Shown here piece by piece: positions 24,569 to 33,805 of a stretch of DNA of 64,000 nt. The position numbers were made by a program, and so were the translations under genes. Source of the stretch: Jatrophihabitans endophyticus (GTDB taxonomy: Bacteria; Actinomycetota; Actinomycetes; Mycobacteriales; Jatrophihabitantaceae); NCBI RefSeq assembly GCF_900129455.1, contig NZ_FQVU01000002.1:62001-126000 (forward strand). The letters run 5' to 3'. The notes beneath the pieces were generated by a model. That model was not told where the DNA came from and did no database searches. It saw only the letters and a list, made by a program, of their open reading frames with translations. Every line of letters starts with the position of its first letter. Within the stretch, counting starts at the first letter, position 1.

Positions 24569-26137
24569 TCAGTGCGCGAAGTGCCGCGTCCCGGTGAAGT
24601 ACAGCGTCACGCCGGCCGCCTTCGCCGCCGCGACGACGTCCTCGTCGCGGATCGAGCCGCCGGGTTCGACGATCGCCTTGACGCCCGCGTCCAGCAGCAC
24701 CTGCGCGCCGTCGGCGAACGGGAAGAACGCGTCGGAGGCCGCGACGGCTCCGGCCGCCCGCTCCCCCGCCCGCGCCACGGCGAGGCGGCAGGAGTCGACG
24801 CGGTTGACCTGCCCCATGCCGGCGCCGACGGTGGCGCCGTCGGCGGCCAGCAGGATCGCGTTGGACTTGACGGCCCGGACGGCCCGCCACGCGAAGGCGA
24901 GGTCGGCGAGCGTCGCGGGGTCGGCCGGCTCGCCCGCCTGCAGCGTCCACGCCGCGGGATCGTCGCCGGGCGCGTCGATCCGGTCGGCGGTCTGCAGCAG
25001 CAGCCCACCCGAGACCGGACGCTGCTCGACCACCTCGGCGTCCGGCCGCGGCGCGGCGACGAGCAGGCGCAGGTTCTTCTTGCGTCCGAAGCGTTCCAGC
25101 GCCTCGGGCTCGAAGGACGGCGCGACGACGACCTCGGTGAAGATGTCGGCGAGCTGCTCGGCCAGGGCCAGGGTCGCCGGCCGGTTCGTCGCGACGACAC
25201 CGCCGTAGGCGCTCACCGGGTCGCACGCGTGTGCCTTGCGGTGCGCCTCGGCGATGTCGGCGCCGACGGCGATGCCGCACGGGTTCGCATGCTTGATGAT
25301 CGCCACGCAGGGGTCGGCGAAGTCGTAGGCGGCGCGCCATGCGGCGTCGGCGTCGACGTAGTTGTTGTAGCTCATCTCCTTGCCCTGCAGCTGCTCCGCT
25401 CCGGCCACGCCACCGCCGCCGGGCGTCACGTAGAGCGCGGCCCGCTGGTGCGGGTTCTCGCCGTAGCGCAGCACCGCCGCCCGCTCGTAGTTGCTCGCCA
25501 CCCAGCCGGGGAAGCCGCTCGGCTCGCCGGCGTGCTCGTCGTCCGGGGCGACGACACTGCCCAGCCACGAGGCGACCGCGATGTCGTAGGAGGCCGTGTG
25601 GCGGAACGCCGCCAGCGCGAGCCGCTGCCGCGCCGGCAGGTCGAACCCCCCGGCCGTCACGGCGTCGAGGACGTCGGCGTAGCGGGACGGGTCGGTGACG
25701 ACGGCGACCGAGCCGTGGTTCTTCGCGCTCGCGCGCACCATGGCCGGACCGCCGATGTCGATCTGCTCGATGACCTCGGGCTGCGCGGCACCCGACGCGA
25801 CGGTCTGCGCGAACGGGTAGAGGTTGACGACCAGGAGCTGGAAGGCGTCGATGCCGAGCTCGGTGATCGTCTCGACGTGGGTGTCGTCCGTCTGGTCGGC
25901 GAGCAGGCCGGCGTGGACGTGCGGGTGCAGCGTCTTGACGCGACCGCCGAGGATCTCCGGGAAACCGGTGACCTCGTCGACCGCCGTCACCGGCACGCCC
26001 AGCTCGCGGATGCGCGCCGCGGTCGACCCGGTCGACACGATCTCGACACCGGCGGCGTGCAGGCCGCGCGCGAGCTCGTCGAGGCCGGTCTTGTCGTACA
26101 CGCTGACGAGCGCGCGGCGGACGGCGATCCTGGTCAT
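24569..26137 (-). CDS. purH: Bifunctional AICAR formyltransferase / IMP cyclohydrolase
   Basis: A 522-residue PurH. The N-terminal IMP cyclohydrolase (MGS-like) part has [13 protein letters not shown] and [15 protein letters not shown]. The C-terminal transformylase part has the segments [22 protein letters not shown] and DAFFPFADG. It catalyses the last two steps of purine synthesis. Its ATG overlaps the purN stop by 4 bp, so the two are translationally coupled. Confidence 0.97.
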   Translation of the reverse strand: MTRIAVRRALVSVYDKTGLDELARGLHAAGVEIVSTGSTAARIRELGVPVTAVDEVTGFPEILGGRVKTLHPHVHAGLLADQTDDTHVETITELGIDAFQLLVVNLYPFAQTVASGAAQPEVIEQIDIGGPAMVRASAKNHGSVAVVTDPSRYADVLDAVTAGGFDLPARQRLALAAFRHTASYDIAVASWLGSVVAPDDEHAGEPSGFPGWVASNYERAAVLRYGENPHQRAALYVTPGGGGVAGAEQLQGKEMSYNNYVDADAAWRAAYDFADPCVAIIKHANPCGIAVGADIAEAHRKAHACDPVSAYGGVVATNRPATLALAEQLADIFTEVVVAPSFEPEALERFGRKKNLRLLVAAPRPDAEVVEQRPVSGGLLLQTADRIDAPGDDPAAWTLQAGEPADPATLADLAFAWRAVRAVKSNAILLAADGATVGAGMGQVNRVDSCRLAVARAGERAAGAVAASDAFFPFADGAQVLLDAGVKAIVEPGGSIRDEDVVAAAKAAGVTLYFTGTRHFAH

Positions 26138-26742
26138 GTGCGGGCGCCTTTCTGGGTCGTGGCGGCGGTCGCGGCCCGCGCGACCAACCCGGTGACGGTA
26201 CGGACGTAGAGCGGTCGTTCGGCGGCCTGCACCCGCGCGCGCAGGGAGTCCTCGTCGTCGCCCGGCTCCACCGGTACGGCGACCTGGGCGAGGATCGGCC
26301 CGGTGTCGACGCCCTCGTCGACCCAGTGCACGGTCACCCCGGTGTGCGACACCCCGGCGGCCAGCGCGTCACGCAGCGCGTGGGCGCCGGGGAAGGCGGG
26401 CAGCAACGCCGGATGGGTGTTGACGATGCGGAACCGCTGCACCACGCCGACGTCGAGGATGCGCATGAACCCCGCGAGCACGACGAGGTCCGGCTCGTGC
26501 GCGGCGATCGCGGCCTCGAGCGCACGATTCCACGCCGCCCGGTCGGGCTGGTCGGGCAGCGCCACGGCGAACGTGTCGACCCCCGCCGCGCGGGCCCGGT
26601 CGACGGCGCGGCACCCCGGTCGGTCGGTGCCGACCGCGACGATGTGCCGACGCAGTTCTGGCGCGTCGAGCAGGGCCTGGACGGTGGTGCCACTGCCCGA
26701 GGCGAGGACGACGATGCGGGAGCGCTCGGGCGTGCTGGGCAC
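26134..26742 (-). CDS. purN: Phosphoribosylglycinamide formyltransferase 1
   Basis: A 202-residue GAR transformylase. It has the N-terminal [17 protein letters not shown], the formyl-folate site segment [13 protein letters not shown] and the catalytic motif [16 protein letters not shown] with a later [10 protein letters not shown]. It formylates GAR using 10-formyl-THF. It is upstream of and overlaps purH (ATGA), and starts 9 bp downstream of the PerM-like gene, so all three are probably one operon. Confidence 0.96.
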   Translation of the reverse strand: MPSTPERSRIVVLASGSGTTVQALLDAPELRRHIVAVGTDRPGCRAVDRARAAGVDTFAVALPDQPDRAAWNRALEAAIAAHEPDLVVLAGFMRILDVGVVQRFRIVNTHPALLPAFPGAHALRDALAAGVSHTGVTVHWVDEGVDTGPILAQVAVPVEPGDDEDSLRARVQAAERPLYVRTVTGLVARAATAATTQKGART

Positions 26743-26751
26743 CGGGCAACA

Positions 26752-28257
26752 CTACCCGGCGAGGTCGCCGCGCCCGCGTCCGCGCGCGGTCCCCTCCCGG
26801 CGCTCGCCCTGGGCCTCGCCGTCGCCGCGGCGCGGCGCGGTCCGGCCGGCCCCGGCGGCGGCCGCCGGGTCGGTGGCGCCGTTCGCATCGTCCTCGTGGT
26901 CGGTGTCGGTGTCGTCGATGTCGTCGATGTCGTCGTCGGAGTCGGCGTCGTCGTACTGCTCGACCGAGGCGAGCGCGGCGAACGTGGCCCGCAGCCCCGG
27001 CCGCTGCGGCCCCTCGTGTCGACGCAGTGCCGCCACCGCGGCCCGGGCGGCGAGCAGCGCGGCCGCGACGGCTCCGGTCCACAGCGCGAGCAGCAGGCCG
27101 AAGCGCAGCGGCGGGACGCCGAGGGTCTGCAACCGGGCGGTCCCGACGCCCCCGCCGGCCAGCCAGGCGACGGCGGCACCGAGGACGGCGACGCCGGCCA
27201 CCGCGCCCGCGGCGTCCCGCCAACGCTGCGACGGCGTGGTCGCGCGGCCGGCGAGGGCGGCGAGGCACGCGCCGGCGGCCAGCGGGGTGACGGCGGCGAG
27301 GATCCAGACGGGCGCGGCGGCACCGTCCCCCGTGGGCAGTGCGCCGAGGACGGGGAATGCGGGCACGAGGCCGGTGGTCGTCCCGGTGAGGCCCGCCGTC
27401 GTCCCGGTGCCGACCGCGAAGCCGGCGCCGGAGAGGTAGCCCGCGCCGGCCACGGTCGCGTTGGGTGCGGCGAGGACGCCGAGCAGGAGCACCGGCACGC
27501 CCGACCAGCCTCCGCCGACCTCGTGTGACAGCGCGGTCACCCGGTCGTGGTGCAGCACCAGGGCGCCGCCCACGAGCAGGGCGCCGGCGCTGAGGTGCAC
27601 GGCGAGCGTCGCGCCGGCGACGCGCGCCGCGGTGATGAGCCACGGCGGGACGACCGCGACCAGCCCGTCGCCGAGCGCGCTGTGACGGAGGAGCGCGGGC
27701 CCCGCGATGACCGCGCTGAGCACGAAGCCGGCGACGAACGCGCCCGGGACGGACGCGCTGCTCGAGCCCAGCGTCGAGGCCGCGGCGAGCAGCGCGCAGG
27801 TGACCGCGAAGCTCCCGCACTGGGTCGCGAGCGCGACCAGCAGCGCGACGGGACGGTTCTCGCCGGCCTCCTCGGCCGCGCCGGCCACCGCGGTGGCCGC
27901 ACGCCAGACGAACACCGCCGCCAGGGCGGTCAGCCCGAGGGGGACGAAGGACGTCGGCAGACCGTCGACCGTCACCCCGCCGTGCACGGCGGCGAGGAAC
28001 GTGAGCGCCCCCGCCCGGATTGCCGATCCGGCACTGCCGGAGCCGCCCGAGGCGGGCAACCAGACCACCGCGACACCGGCGACGACGACGACGGCCGCGA
28101 CGAGCGCGCTCGCGACGCCGGCCCAGGCCGCGGTGAGCGAAAGCGGCCGCGGCGTCGCGTCCCGGCCGGCCGGTCCGAACCGTCCACCCCGACCAGCCCG
28201 ACCGGCGCGATCAGGATGTCGGGTGCCGCGCGGGTCGGACGGGCGCGGGACGGGCAT
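26752..28257 (-). CDS. DUF6350 / PerM-like polytopic membrane protein
   Basis: About 501 residues: a Pro/Arg-rich N-terminus, then ten or more hydrophobic segments, and a strongly acidic tail (DSDDDIDDIDDTDTDHEDD) followed by a basic end. Position between sucD-side membrane proteins and purN matches M. tuberculosis Rv0955 (PerM), a protein linked to divisome stability; this is assigned by synteny and topology. The ATG at 28257 has only a weak ribosome site, and an in-frame upstream start (28335) lies in the hairpin and is less likely. The acidic tail is an unusual feature. Confidence 0.78.
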   Translation of the reverse strand: MPVPRPSDPRGTRHPDRAGRAGRGGRFGPAGRDATPRPLSLTAAWAGVASALVAAVVVVAGVAVVWLPASGGSGSAGSAIRAGALTFLAAVHGGVTVDGLPTSFVPLGLTALAAVFVWRAATAVAGAAEEAGENRPVALLVALATQCGSFAVTCALLAAASTLGSSSASVPGAFVAGFVLSAVIAGPALLRHSALGDGLVAVVPPWLITAARVAGATLAVHLSAGALLVGGALVLHHDRVTALSHEVGGGWSGVPVLLLGVLAAPNATVAGAGYLSGAGFAVGTGTTAGLTGTTTGLVPAFPVLGALPTGDGAAAPVWILAAVTPLAAGACLAALAGRATTPSQRWRDAAGAVAGVAVLGAAVAWLAGGGVGTARLQTLGVPPLRFGLLLALWTGAVAAALLAARAAVAALRRHEGPQRPGLRATFAALASVEQYDDADSDDDIDDIDDTDTDHEDDANGATDPAAAAGAGRTAPRRGDGEAQGERREGTARGRGRGDLAG

Positions 28258-28301
28258 CGTCCCAGGCTGGCAAACGGCACGGGTGAACGGCCGCAGACGC
28301 G

Positions 28302-28338
28302 CCGATGCCGGGACGCGTGTTCCGCGTCCCGGCATCGG
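28302..28338 (-). terminator. Terminator hairpin between the MTY-type protein and the PerM-like gene
   Basis: A perfect 16-bp stem (28302-28317 and 28323-28338) with loop TGTTC, starting 9 bp after the stop of the 28348-29985 gene. It separates that gene from the PerM-purN-purH operon. Confidence 0.75.
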
Positions 28339-28347
28339 TCGGTGGTG

Positions 28348-29985
28348 TCAGCTGCCGTACCCCGGCGGGGGCGGCGGCGGGTTCTGCCCGGGCTGGTGGG
28401 GTCCCTCGTCGTGGCCGCGATCGTACTGGCGGCCCTGGTCGAAGCCCTCCGGTCGCGAGAAGCGGGTCTCGTCGTCGGGAGCGGCGTCGGGGGCGGCGGC
28501 GTCCTGCCCACCGGACGGCGAGATCGCCGACGATCCGGAGCGCTCGCCCGACTCGGCCGACTCGCCGCGGCCGAAATGCTCGCTCGGGCCGAACGACTCG
28601 CTCCCCGGCCGGCTCGCGCCGGGCGAGGGCGGTGCGGCTGCGGCACCGGACTGCTGCGACGAGGAGCCGTAACCCGCCGGCGGTCCCTGCGGCGCCGACT
28701 GCGGCTGGCCGTACCCCGACGGCTGGCCCTGCGCGGCGGAGCCCTGAGTCGAGGAGCCCTGCGGCGGGCCGTAACCCGACGGCGCACCCTGCTGCCCCGG
28801 CGGCGGGCCGTAACCCGACGGCGGGCCCTGCTGCCCCTGCTGCTGCGACGACGATCCCTGCGGGCCAGACGGGGGCGGGCCGTAACCCGAGGGCGGCTGA
28901 CCGTAGCCGCCGCCCTGCTGCGCGGGCTGACCGAAGCCGCCGCCCTGCGAGGACTGGCCGTAACCGCCCTGCTGCGGCTGGCCGTAGCCGCCCTGCTGCG
29001 GCTGGCCGTACCCGGGCTGCTGACCCTGCGGCTGACCCTGCGAGCCGCCGCCGTACCCGCCCTGCGCGCCGTAACCGGGCGGCGGGCCGTAGCCGCTCCC
29101 GCCCGCGCCACCGGCGCCGAGGTCGCCGCTGAGCACCTTGGAGATGTCGCCGCCGGTCTGCTGGAAGCCCAGGAAGGAGACCACCGCGCCGATCACGAGC
29201 AGGGCCAGCACGACCCAGTACGAGAAGCCGTGACCCTCGTCGACGACCTCGTCGTACGCGCCGCCGCCGCCGTTGAGGTCGGGGACGAGGAAGAGCGCCA
29301 GCACGGTGGAGATCACGGCCAGGACGAACGCACCCAGTGCGATCAATCGTGCCGGGACGGGGAGGCGGACGTGCGGGGCGAAGACGGCGACCGCGACGGC
29401 CGCAGCACCCACCAGGGCGAGCAGCACGCCGAACCAGCCGAAGAAGCCGTTCCAGGCACCCTCGGTCTCGCTCTCACCGGAGTAGGAGCCCTTGCCCGAG
29501 TAGGAGTAGTAGGCGAAGAAGGAGAAGATGAAGGCGAGCAGACCCGCGCCGATCGCGGCCCAGTCGAGCGGGTTGACCGCCGCGAGGTCGACACCCCCCG
29601 ACCGCCTCGCCGGCTGGCCGTACCCGCCGCCCTGCTGCGGCTGGCCGTAGCCGCCCTGCTGCGGCTGGCCATAGCCGCCACCCTGCTGCGGCTGGCCATA
29701 GCCGCCCTGCTGCGGCTGGCCATAGCCACCGCCCTGCTGCGGCTGGCCATAGCCGCCCTGCTGCGGCTGGCCATAGCCACCCTGCTGCGGTTGGCCATAG
29801 CCACCGCCCTGCTGCGGCTGGCCATGCCCGCCGCCCTGCTGCGGCGGGCCCTGGGGCGGCTGCCCGTACCCGCCGGGCGGCGACTGCGGCGACTGCGGCG
29901 GCGGGCCGTAGCCGCCCTGCGGCGGGCCGTACCCACCGCCCGACGGCGGGCCGGGGGGCGGGTTGCCGGGGGGACCGTAGGTCAT
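28348..29985 (-). CDS. Pro/Gln/Gly/Tyr-rich membrane protein, 34-kDa antigen-like (DUF5336-like)
   Basis: 545 residues starting MTYGPPGN behind a GAGAGGA site. The N-terminal 130 residues are GYGQPQQGG-type repeats. The middle (about 140-310) is a four-helix membrane domain (NPLDWAAIGAGLLAFIFSFFAYYSYSG ... LPVPARLIALGAFVLAVISTVLALFLVPDL ... HGFSYWVVLALLVIGAVV). The remaining 230 residues are again Gln/Pro/Gly/Tyr/Ser-rich. The membrane domain is clearly homologous to that of 30169-30942. Position next to sucCD and the PerM-like gene matches M. tuberculosis Rv0954, so a DUF5336-type protein is likely. Function unknown; possible phase-separating scaffold at the membrane. Confidence 0.8.
   Translation of the reverse strand: MTYGPPGNPPPGPPSGGGYGPPQGGYGPPPQSPQSPPGGYGQPPQGPPQQGGGHGQPQQGGGYGQPQQGGYGQPQQGGYGQPQQGGGYGQPQQGGYGQPQQGGGYGQPQQGGYGQPQQGGGYGQPARRSGGVDLAAVNPLDWAAIGAGLLAFIFSFFAYYSYSGKGSYSGESETEGAWNGFFGWFGVLLALVGAAAVAVAVFAPHVRLPVPARLIALGAFVLAVISTVLALFLVPDLNGGGGAYDEVVDEGHGFSYWVVLALLVIGAVVSFLGFQQTGGDISKVLSGDLGAGGAGGSGYGPPPGYGAQGGYGGGSQGQPQGQQPGYGQPQQGGYGQPQQGGYGQSSQGGGFGQPAQQGGGYGQPPSGYGPPPSGPQGSSSQQQGQQGPPSGYGPPPGQQGAPSGYGPPQGSSTQGSAAQGQPSGYGQPQSAPQGPPAGYGSSSQQSGAAAAPPSPGASRPGSESFGPSEHFGRGESAESGERSGSSAISPSGGQDAAAPDAAPDDETRFSRPEGFDQGRQYDRGHDEGPHQPGQNPPPPPPGYGS
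29615..29830. repeat. 24/27-bp coding repeats (GYGQPQQGG)
   Basis: Alternating 24- and 27-bp units on the minus strand encode GGYGQPQQ and GGGYGQPQQ. Units are nearly identical in DNA (the block GCGGCTGGCCATAGCC recurs), so copy number probably varies between strains. Confidence 0.85.
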
Positions 29986-30111
29986 CGGACCGGTTCCTCT
30001 CTGCAGCGTGAGAACGCCTGAACACGTTCGACCGACCCTAGGGCAACGGGGCGGACCTGTCCGACTTACCCGTGGGGAGTGGTTCCCACACGCGGCCACA
30101 CGCGCGGAAGA

Positions 30112-30149
30112 CGCGAAGCCGGAGCGCGTGGCGGCGCTCCGGCTTCGCG
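30112..30149 (-). terminator. Terminator hairpin between the two MTY-type genes
   Basis: A perfect 16-bp stem (30112-30127 and 30134-30149) with a 6-nt loop, 20 bp past the stop of the 30169 gene. No T-run. Confidence 0.75.
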
Positions 30150-30168
30150 GACGTTCGGGGAGCCCCGA

Positions 30169-30942
30169 TCAGCGGGGCGGGCCGTATCCCGGCGGGGGCG
30201 GCGGCGGGGTGCCACCGGCAGGCGGGGGCGGGGTGCCCCCCGCGGGCGGCGGCGGGGTGCCACCGCCGGCCGGCGGCCCGTACCCGGACGGGGGCGGCGT
30301 CACGCCACCGGGCGGCGGCGTGGCGGCGCCACCCTGCGGCGGCGTGGCGGTGCCGCCGGCGATGCCGCCCTGCGGTCCGTAGCCGCCGATGTTCGGGACC
30401 CTGCCCTGCAGGTTGGCCGGCAGCTGGCCCCCGGTGGCCTGGAAGCGCATCAGGGCGAGCGCCGTGCCGGCGATCGCGAGGACGAGCGTGGCCCAGTAGC
30501 CGAAACCGTGACCCTCGTCGACGGCTGCGTCGTACCCCGCCCCACCCACACCGGCGTAGTTCGGGACGTAGAACAGCTGGATGACGAGCAGCACCACGGC
30601 CAGCGCGAAGGCGCCAAGCGCGATCAGCCGGCCCGGGACGGGCAGCGACACCTGCGGCGCGAAGAGCACGAGCGCGGTCGCCGCGGTGCCGGCGATGATG
30701 AGCAGGATCGCGAGGAGGCTGACGAACCCGCTCCACGCACTCTCGCTCAACGACTCCCCCAGCCCCGCCTTCGAGGAGTAGGTGAAGAAGCTGATGAACG
30801 AGAAGATGAAGGCGAGCACCCCGGCGCCGATGATCCCCCAGTCGAGCGGGTTCACCGACTTCGGGTCGAACCCGGCCGGCCGGCCGGCGGGCGGGGGCGG
30901 CGGTGTGCCCCCGGGCGGCGGTGGGGGTGACTGGTAGGTCAT
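30169..30942 (-). CDS. Pro/Gly-rich membrane protein, paralogue of the preceding MTY-type protein
   Basis: 257 residues starting MTYQSPPPPPGG. A short Pro-rich N-terminus leads to a four-helix domain (VNPLDWGIIGAGVLAFIFSF ... LPVPGRLIALGAFALAVVLLVI ... DEGHGFGYWATLVLAIAGTALALM, about 30-175) homologous to that of 28348-29985, then a tail of GGTPPPPA repeats. The shared NPLDW, LPVP.RLIALGAF and DEGHGF motifs define the family. The duplication is probably old because the tails have diverged in composition (Pro-rich here, Gln/Tyr-rich there). Function unknown. Confidence 0.8.
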   Translation of the reverse strand: MTYQSPPPPPGGTPPPPPAGRPAGFDPKSVNPLDWGIIGAGVLAFIFSFISFFTYSSKAGLGESLSESAWSGFVSLLAILLIIAGTAATALVLFAPQVSLPVPGRLIALGAFALAVVLLVIQLFYVPNYAGVGGAGYDAAVDEGHGFGYWATLVLAIAGTALALMRFQATGGQLPANLQGRVPNIGGYGPQGGIAGGTATPPQGGAATPPPGGVTPPPSGYGPPAGGGTPPPPAGGTPPPPAGGTPPPPPPGYGPPR

Positions 30943-31093
30943 GACGTTCTCCTCGACGGCGGAACCTGGCGATTTCCTGAACGGAAGCTAGCGCCCCTGA
31001 CCGCCGAACGAAACCGGCCACGCCGCGCCGGGAACGTCCGCGTGGCGAAGTCGCCGATCGCACCGACGGTCGAAGCGGGACGAACCGGGCGAA

Positions 31094-31132
31094 GGCCGCC
31101 GCGGGCCGCCGCGGGCCGCCGCGGGCCGCCGC
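31094..31132. repeat. 10-bp tandem repeat in intergenic DNA
   Basis: Almost four copies of GGCCGCCGCG lie between sucD and the 30169-30942 gene. No coding frame is apparent. It is next to the sucD terminator hairpin. Confidence 0.8.
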
Positions 31133-31147
31133 ACCTCGTCGATCGGC

Positions 31148-31177
31148 CCGGCCCGGCGGCCGGAGCCGCCGGGCCGG
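31148..31177 (-). terminator. Terminator hairpin after sucCD
   Basis: A perfect 13-bp stem (31148-31160 and 31165-31177) with loop CGGA, 5 bp after the sucD stop. It closes the sucC-sucD operon. Confidence 0.8.
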
Positions 31178-31182
31178 ACGGG

Positions 31183-32058
31183 TCAGCCCAGCAGTTCGCG
31201 CATGAGCGCCGCGGTCTCGCTCGGCGTCTTGCCGACCTTGACCCCGGCCGCCTCCAGCGCCTCCTTCTTGGCCGCCGCGGTGCCCGACGAGCCGGAGACG
31301 ATCGCGCCGGCGTGCCCCATCGTCTTGCCCTCGGGCGCGGTGAATCCGGCGACGTAGCCGACGACGGGCTTCGTCACGTGCTCCTTGATGTAGGCCGCGG
31401 CGCGTTCCTCGGCGTCGCCCCCGATCTCGCCGATCATGACGATCGCCTGCGTGTCGGGGTCGTTCTCGAACGCCTCGAGCGCGTCGATGTGCGTGGTGCC
31501 GATGATCGGGTCGCCGCCGATGCCGATGGCGGTCGAGAAGCCGTGGTCCTTCAGCTCGTACATCATCTGGTAGGTCAGCGTGCCGGACTTCGACACGAGG
31601 CCGATGGGGCCCTTGCCCGCGATCGTGTGCGGCGTGATTCCGGCGAGCGACTCGCCGGGCGTGATGATGCCGGGACAGTTCGGGCCGATCATGCGGGTGT
31701 CCTTGCCCTGCAGGTAGGACCACACCTCGGCGGTGTCCTGCACGGGAACGCCCTCGGTGATGACGACGAGCAGGCCGATGCCGGCGTCGATGGCCTCGAT
31801 GCAGGCGTCCTTGGTGAAGGCCGGCGGCACGAAGACGACGGAGACGTCGGCGCCGGTCTCGGCGATCGCCTCCTTCACCGTCCCGTACACCGGCAGGTCC
31901 TTGCCGCCCAGCTCGACGCTCGTGCCGGCCTTGCGCGCATTGACGCCGCCGACGATGTTCGAGCCGGCGTCGAGCATCAGCGTGGTGTGCTTCGAGCCCA
32001 TCCCGCCGGTGATGCCCTGGACGATGATCTTGGAGTCCTTGTTCAGGTAGATCGACAT
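31183..32058 (-). CDS. sucD: Succinate-CoA ligase (ADP-forming) alpha subunit
   Basis: A 291-residue CoA-binding subunit. It starts [24 protein letters not shown] (CoA-binding Rossmann region), contains [12 protein letters not shown], and has the phospho-histidine loop [14 protein letters not shown] near residue 246. It forms the heterotetramer with SucC that makes ATP or GTP from succinyl-CoA. ATG at 32058, 4 bp after the sucC stop. Confidence 0.97.
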   Translation of the reverse strand: MSIYLNKDSKIIVQGITGGMGSKHTTLMLDAGSNIVGGVNARKAGTSVELGGKDLPVYGTVKEAIAETGADVSVVFVPPAFTKDACIEAIDAGIGLLVVITEGVPVQDTAEVWSYLQGKDTRMIGPNCPGIITPGESLAGITPHTIAGKGPIGLVSKSGTLTYQMMYELKDHGFSTAIGIGGDPIIGTTHIDALEAFENDPDTQAIVMIGEIGGDAEERAAAYIKEHVTKPVVGYVAGFTAPEGKTMGHAGAIVSGSSGTAAAKKEALEAAGVKVGKTPSETAALMRELLG

Positions 32059-32062
32059 CGGT

Positions 32063-33229
32063 TCAGCCCTTCGCAGCCAGCTCGGCGGCCTTGTCGGCCG
32101 CGCCGTCCATGGTGTCGACCTGGGTGACGAGCGGATGGTTCAACTCGTCCAGGATGGCCCGGCCCTTGTCGACGTTGTTGCCGTCCAGCCGCACGACGAG
32201 CGGCTTGGTCGCCTGGTCGCCGAGGATCTCCAGCGCGCCCTTGATGCCGTTGGCGACCTCGTCGCAGGCGGTGATGCCGCCGAAGACGTTGACGAAGACG
32301 CTCTTGACCTGCGTGTCGCCGAGGATGACGTCCAGCCCGTCGGCCATCACCTGCGCGTTGGCGCCGCCGCCGATGTCGAGGAAGTTCGCGGGCTTCACCC
32401 CGTCGTGCTTCTCGCCGGCGTACGCGACGACGTCGAGCGTGCTCATGACCAGGCCGGCGCCGTTGCCGATGATGCCGACCGCGCCGTCGAGCTTGACGTA
32501 GTTGAGGTGCTTCTCCTTGGCCTTCAGCTCGAGCGGGTCCGTGGCGCTCAGGTCGGCGAACTCGGTGTTCTTCGGCTGCCGGAAGTCGGCGTTGTCGTCC
32601 AGGCTCACCTTGCCGTCGAGCGCGACGATGCTGCCGTCGCCGACCTTGGCCAGCGGGTTGACCTCGACGAGGGTCGCGTCCTGCTTGACGAAGACGTCCC
32701 ACAGCTTCACGAGCACGTCGGCGACCTGGTCGACGAGCTCGGCGGGGAACTTCGCGGCGCGGGCGATCTCCTGACCCTTGGCGAGGTCGACACCCTGCAG
32801 CGCGTCGACGGGCACCTTGGCGAGCGCGTCCGGCCGCTCGACGGCGAGCTGCTCGATCTCCATGCCGCCCTCGTAGGACGCCATGGCCAGGAAGGTGCGG
32901 TTCGAGCGGTCGAGCAGGTAGGAGACGTAGTACTCCTCCTGGATGTCCGCGCCGGGGTCGACGAGCACCCGGTGCACGGTGTGGCCCTTGATGTCCATGC
33001 CGAGGATCTGCTCGGCGTTGGCGCGTGCGTCGTCGGCGGTCTTCGCGACCTTGACGCCGCCGGCCTTGCCGCGTCCGCCGATCTTCACCTGTGCCTTGAC
33101 GACGGTGACGCCGCCGATGCGCTCGGCGATCGCCTGCGCCTCGTCCGGCGTCGTGGCGACCTCGCCGAGGCTCACGGGTACCCCGTGCTCCTGGAACAAC
33201 TGCTTGGCCTGGTACTCGAACAGATCCAC
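32063..33229 (-). CDS. sucC: Succinate-CoA ligase (ADP-forming) beta subunit
   Basis: A 388-residue ATP-grasp subunit. It shows [18 protein letters not shown], the [16 protein letters not shown] nucleotide site, [11 protein letters not shown] and [19 protein letters not shown] at 33229 with GAGGAC upstream. It works with SucD in the TCA cycle. The pcrA / sucC / sucD order resembles that of M. tuberculosis, but three extra genes lie between here. Confidence 0.97.
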   Translation of the reverse strand: MDLFEYQAKQLFQEHGVPVSLGEVATTPDEAQAIAERIGGVTVVKAQVKIGGRGKAGGVKVAKTADDARANAEQILGMDIKGHTVHRVLVDPGADIQEEYYVSYLLDRSNRTFLAMASYEGGMEIEQLAVERPDALAKVPVDALQGVDLAKGQEIARAAKFPAELVDQVADVLVKLWDVFVKQDATLVEVNPLAKVGDGSIVALDGKVSLDDNADFRQPKNTEFADLSATDPLELKAKEKHLNYVKLDGAVGIIGNGAGLVMSTLDVVAYAGEKHDGVKPANFLDIGGGANAQVMADGLDVILGDTQVKSVFVNVFGGITACDEVANGIKGALEILGDQATKPLVVRLDGNNVDKGRAILDELNHPLVTQVDTMDGAADKAAELAAKG

Positions 33230-33335
33230 GCTGACACGTCCTCATCCACGACAGTCGATATCGAAGCCAACTTTCCGACCCTAGCCACCGCCCGCGAGGC
33301 GGGGTCGGCGGCTGAGACTCGATTCACGCGCCCCG

Positions 33336-33743
33336 TCAGCCGGGCTCCGCCGACACGAGGTTCCGGCGTATCCAGTCGACGACGTCGTCGCGGTCGGCGC
33401 CGCCGGGCACGAACACCGCCGCGGCGCCGGGATCCGCAGGTCCGGCGACGCCCGCGGGGTCGGCGCCGACGAAGACCACCACGTCCTCGGCCCCCTCCTC
33501 GGCGAGCAGCGTGACGATCTCGGCGGGCAGCGACGCCGCGGCGGGCACGGCGAGCCCGAGCGCCGCCGCGTCCTCCTGGATCACGGTGCGCACGATCTGC
33601 GCGGCGGTCTGCCCACCACCGGTGTAGACGACCTCGGTGCCCGCGTCCCGCAGCGCGTGCGCCATGGCCGTCGCCCCGCGATCCTGGTCCTCGGCACCCG
33701 CGTGCGCGACGACGATGCGCAGACGGTGCGCACTGACTGCCAC
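33336..33743 (-). CDS. Cobalamin-binding-domain-like protein with degenerate B12 motif
   Basis: About 135 residues resembling the C-terminal B12-binding domain of methylmalonyl-CoA mutase: RIVVAHAGAEDQDRGATAMAHALRDAGTEVVYTGGGQTAAQIVRTVIQEDAAALGLAV, then VVVFVGADPAGVA and VFVPGG. The canonical L-D-G-H-D-R-G, whose His is the lower cobalt ligand, reads A-E-D-Q-D-R-G, so both Asp and His are changed; the usual Ser/Gly of GLS.LSG is also lost. It probably no longer binds B12 in the base-off/His-on mode. I prefer the GTG at 33743, because an ATG at 33800 would place a 20-bp palindrome within the gene and leave 5 bp to the divergent VWA gene. The start is uncertain. Confidence 0.75.
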   Translation of the reverse strand: MAVSAHRLRIVVAHAGAEDQDRGATAMAHALRDAGTEVVYTGGGQTAAQIVRTVIQEDAAALGLAVPAAASLPAEIVTLLAEEGAEDVVVFVGADPAGVAGPADPGAAAVFVPGGADRDDVVDWIRRNLVSAEPG

Positions 33744-33763
33744 CGCCGCAGCGTATTCCCGCG

Positions 33764-33783
33764 CCCGGGTGACGTCACCCGGG
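33764..33783. promoter_or_regulatory. 20-bp perfect palindrome in a divergent promoter region
   Basis: CCCGGGTGACGTCACCCGGG is its own reverse complement. It lies between the likely start codons of the B12-like gene (33743) and the VWA gene (33806), 22 bp from the latter. It contains a TGACGTCA core. A dimeric regulator could bind it and control both genes. Confidence 0.6.
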
Positions 33784-33805
33784 TCGTCGGGCATGATCAC
33801 CGGCC

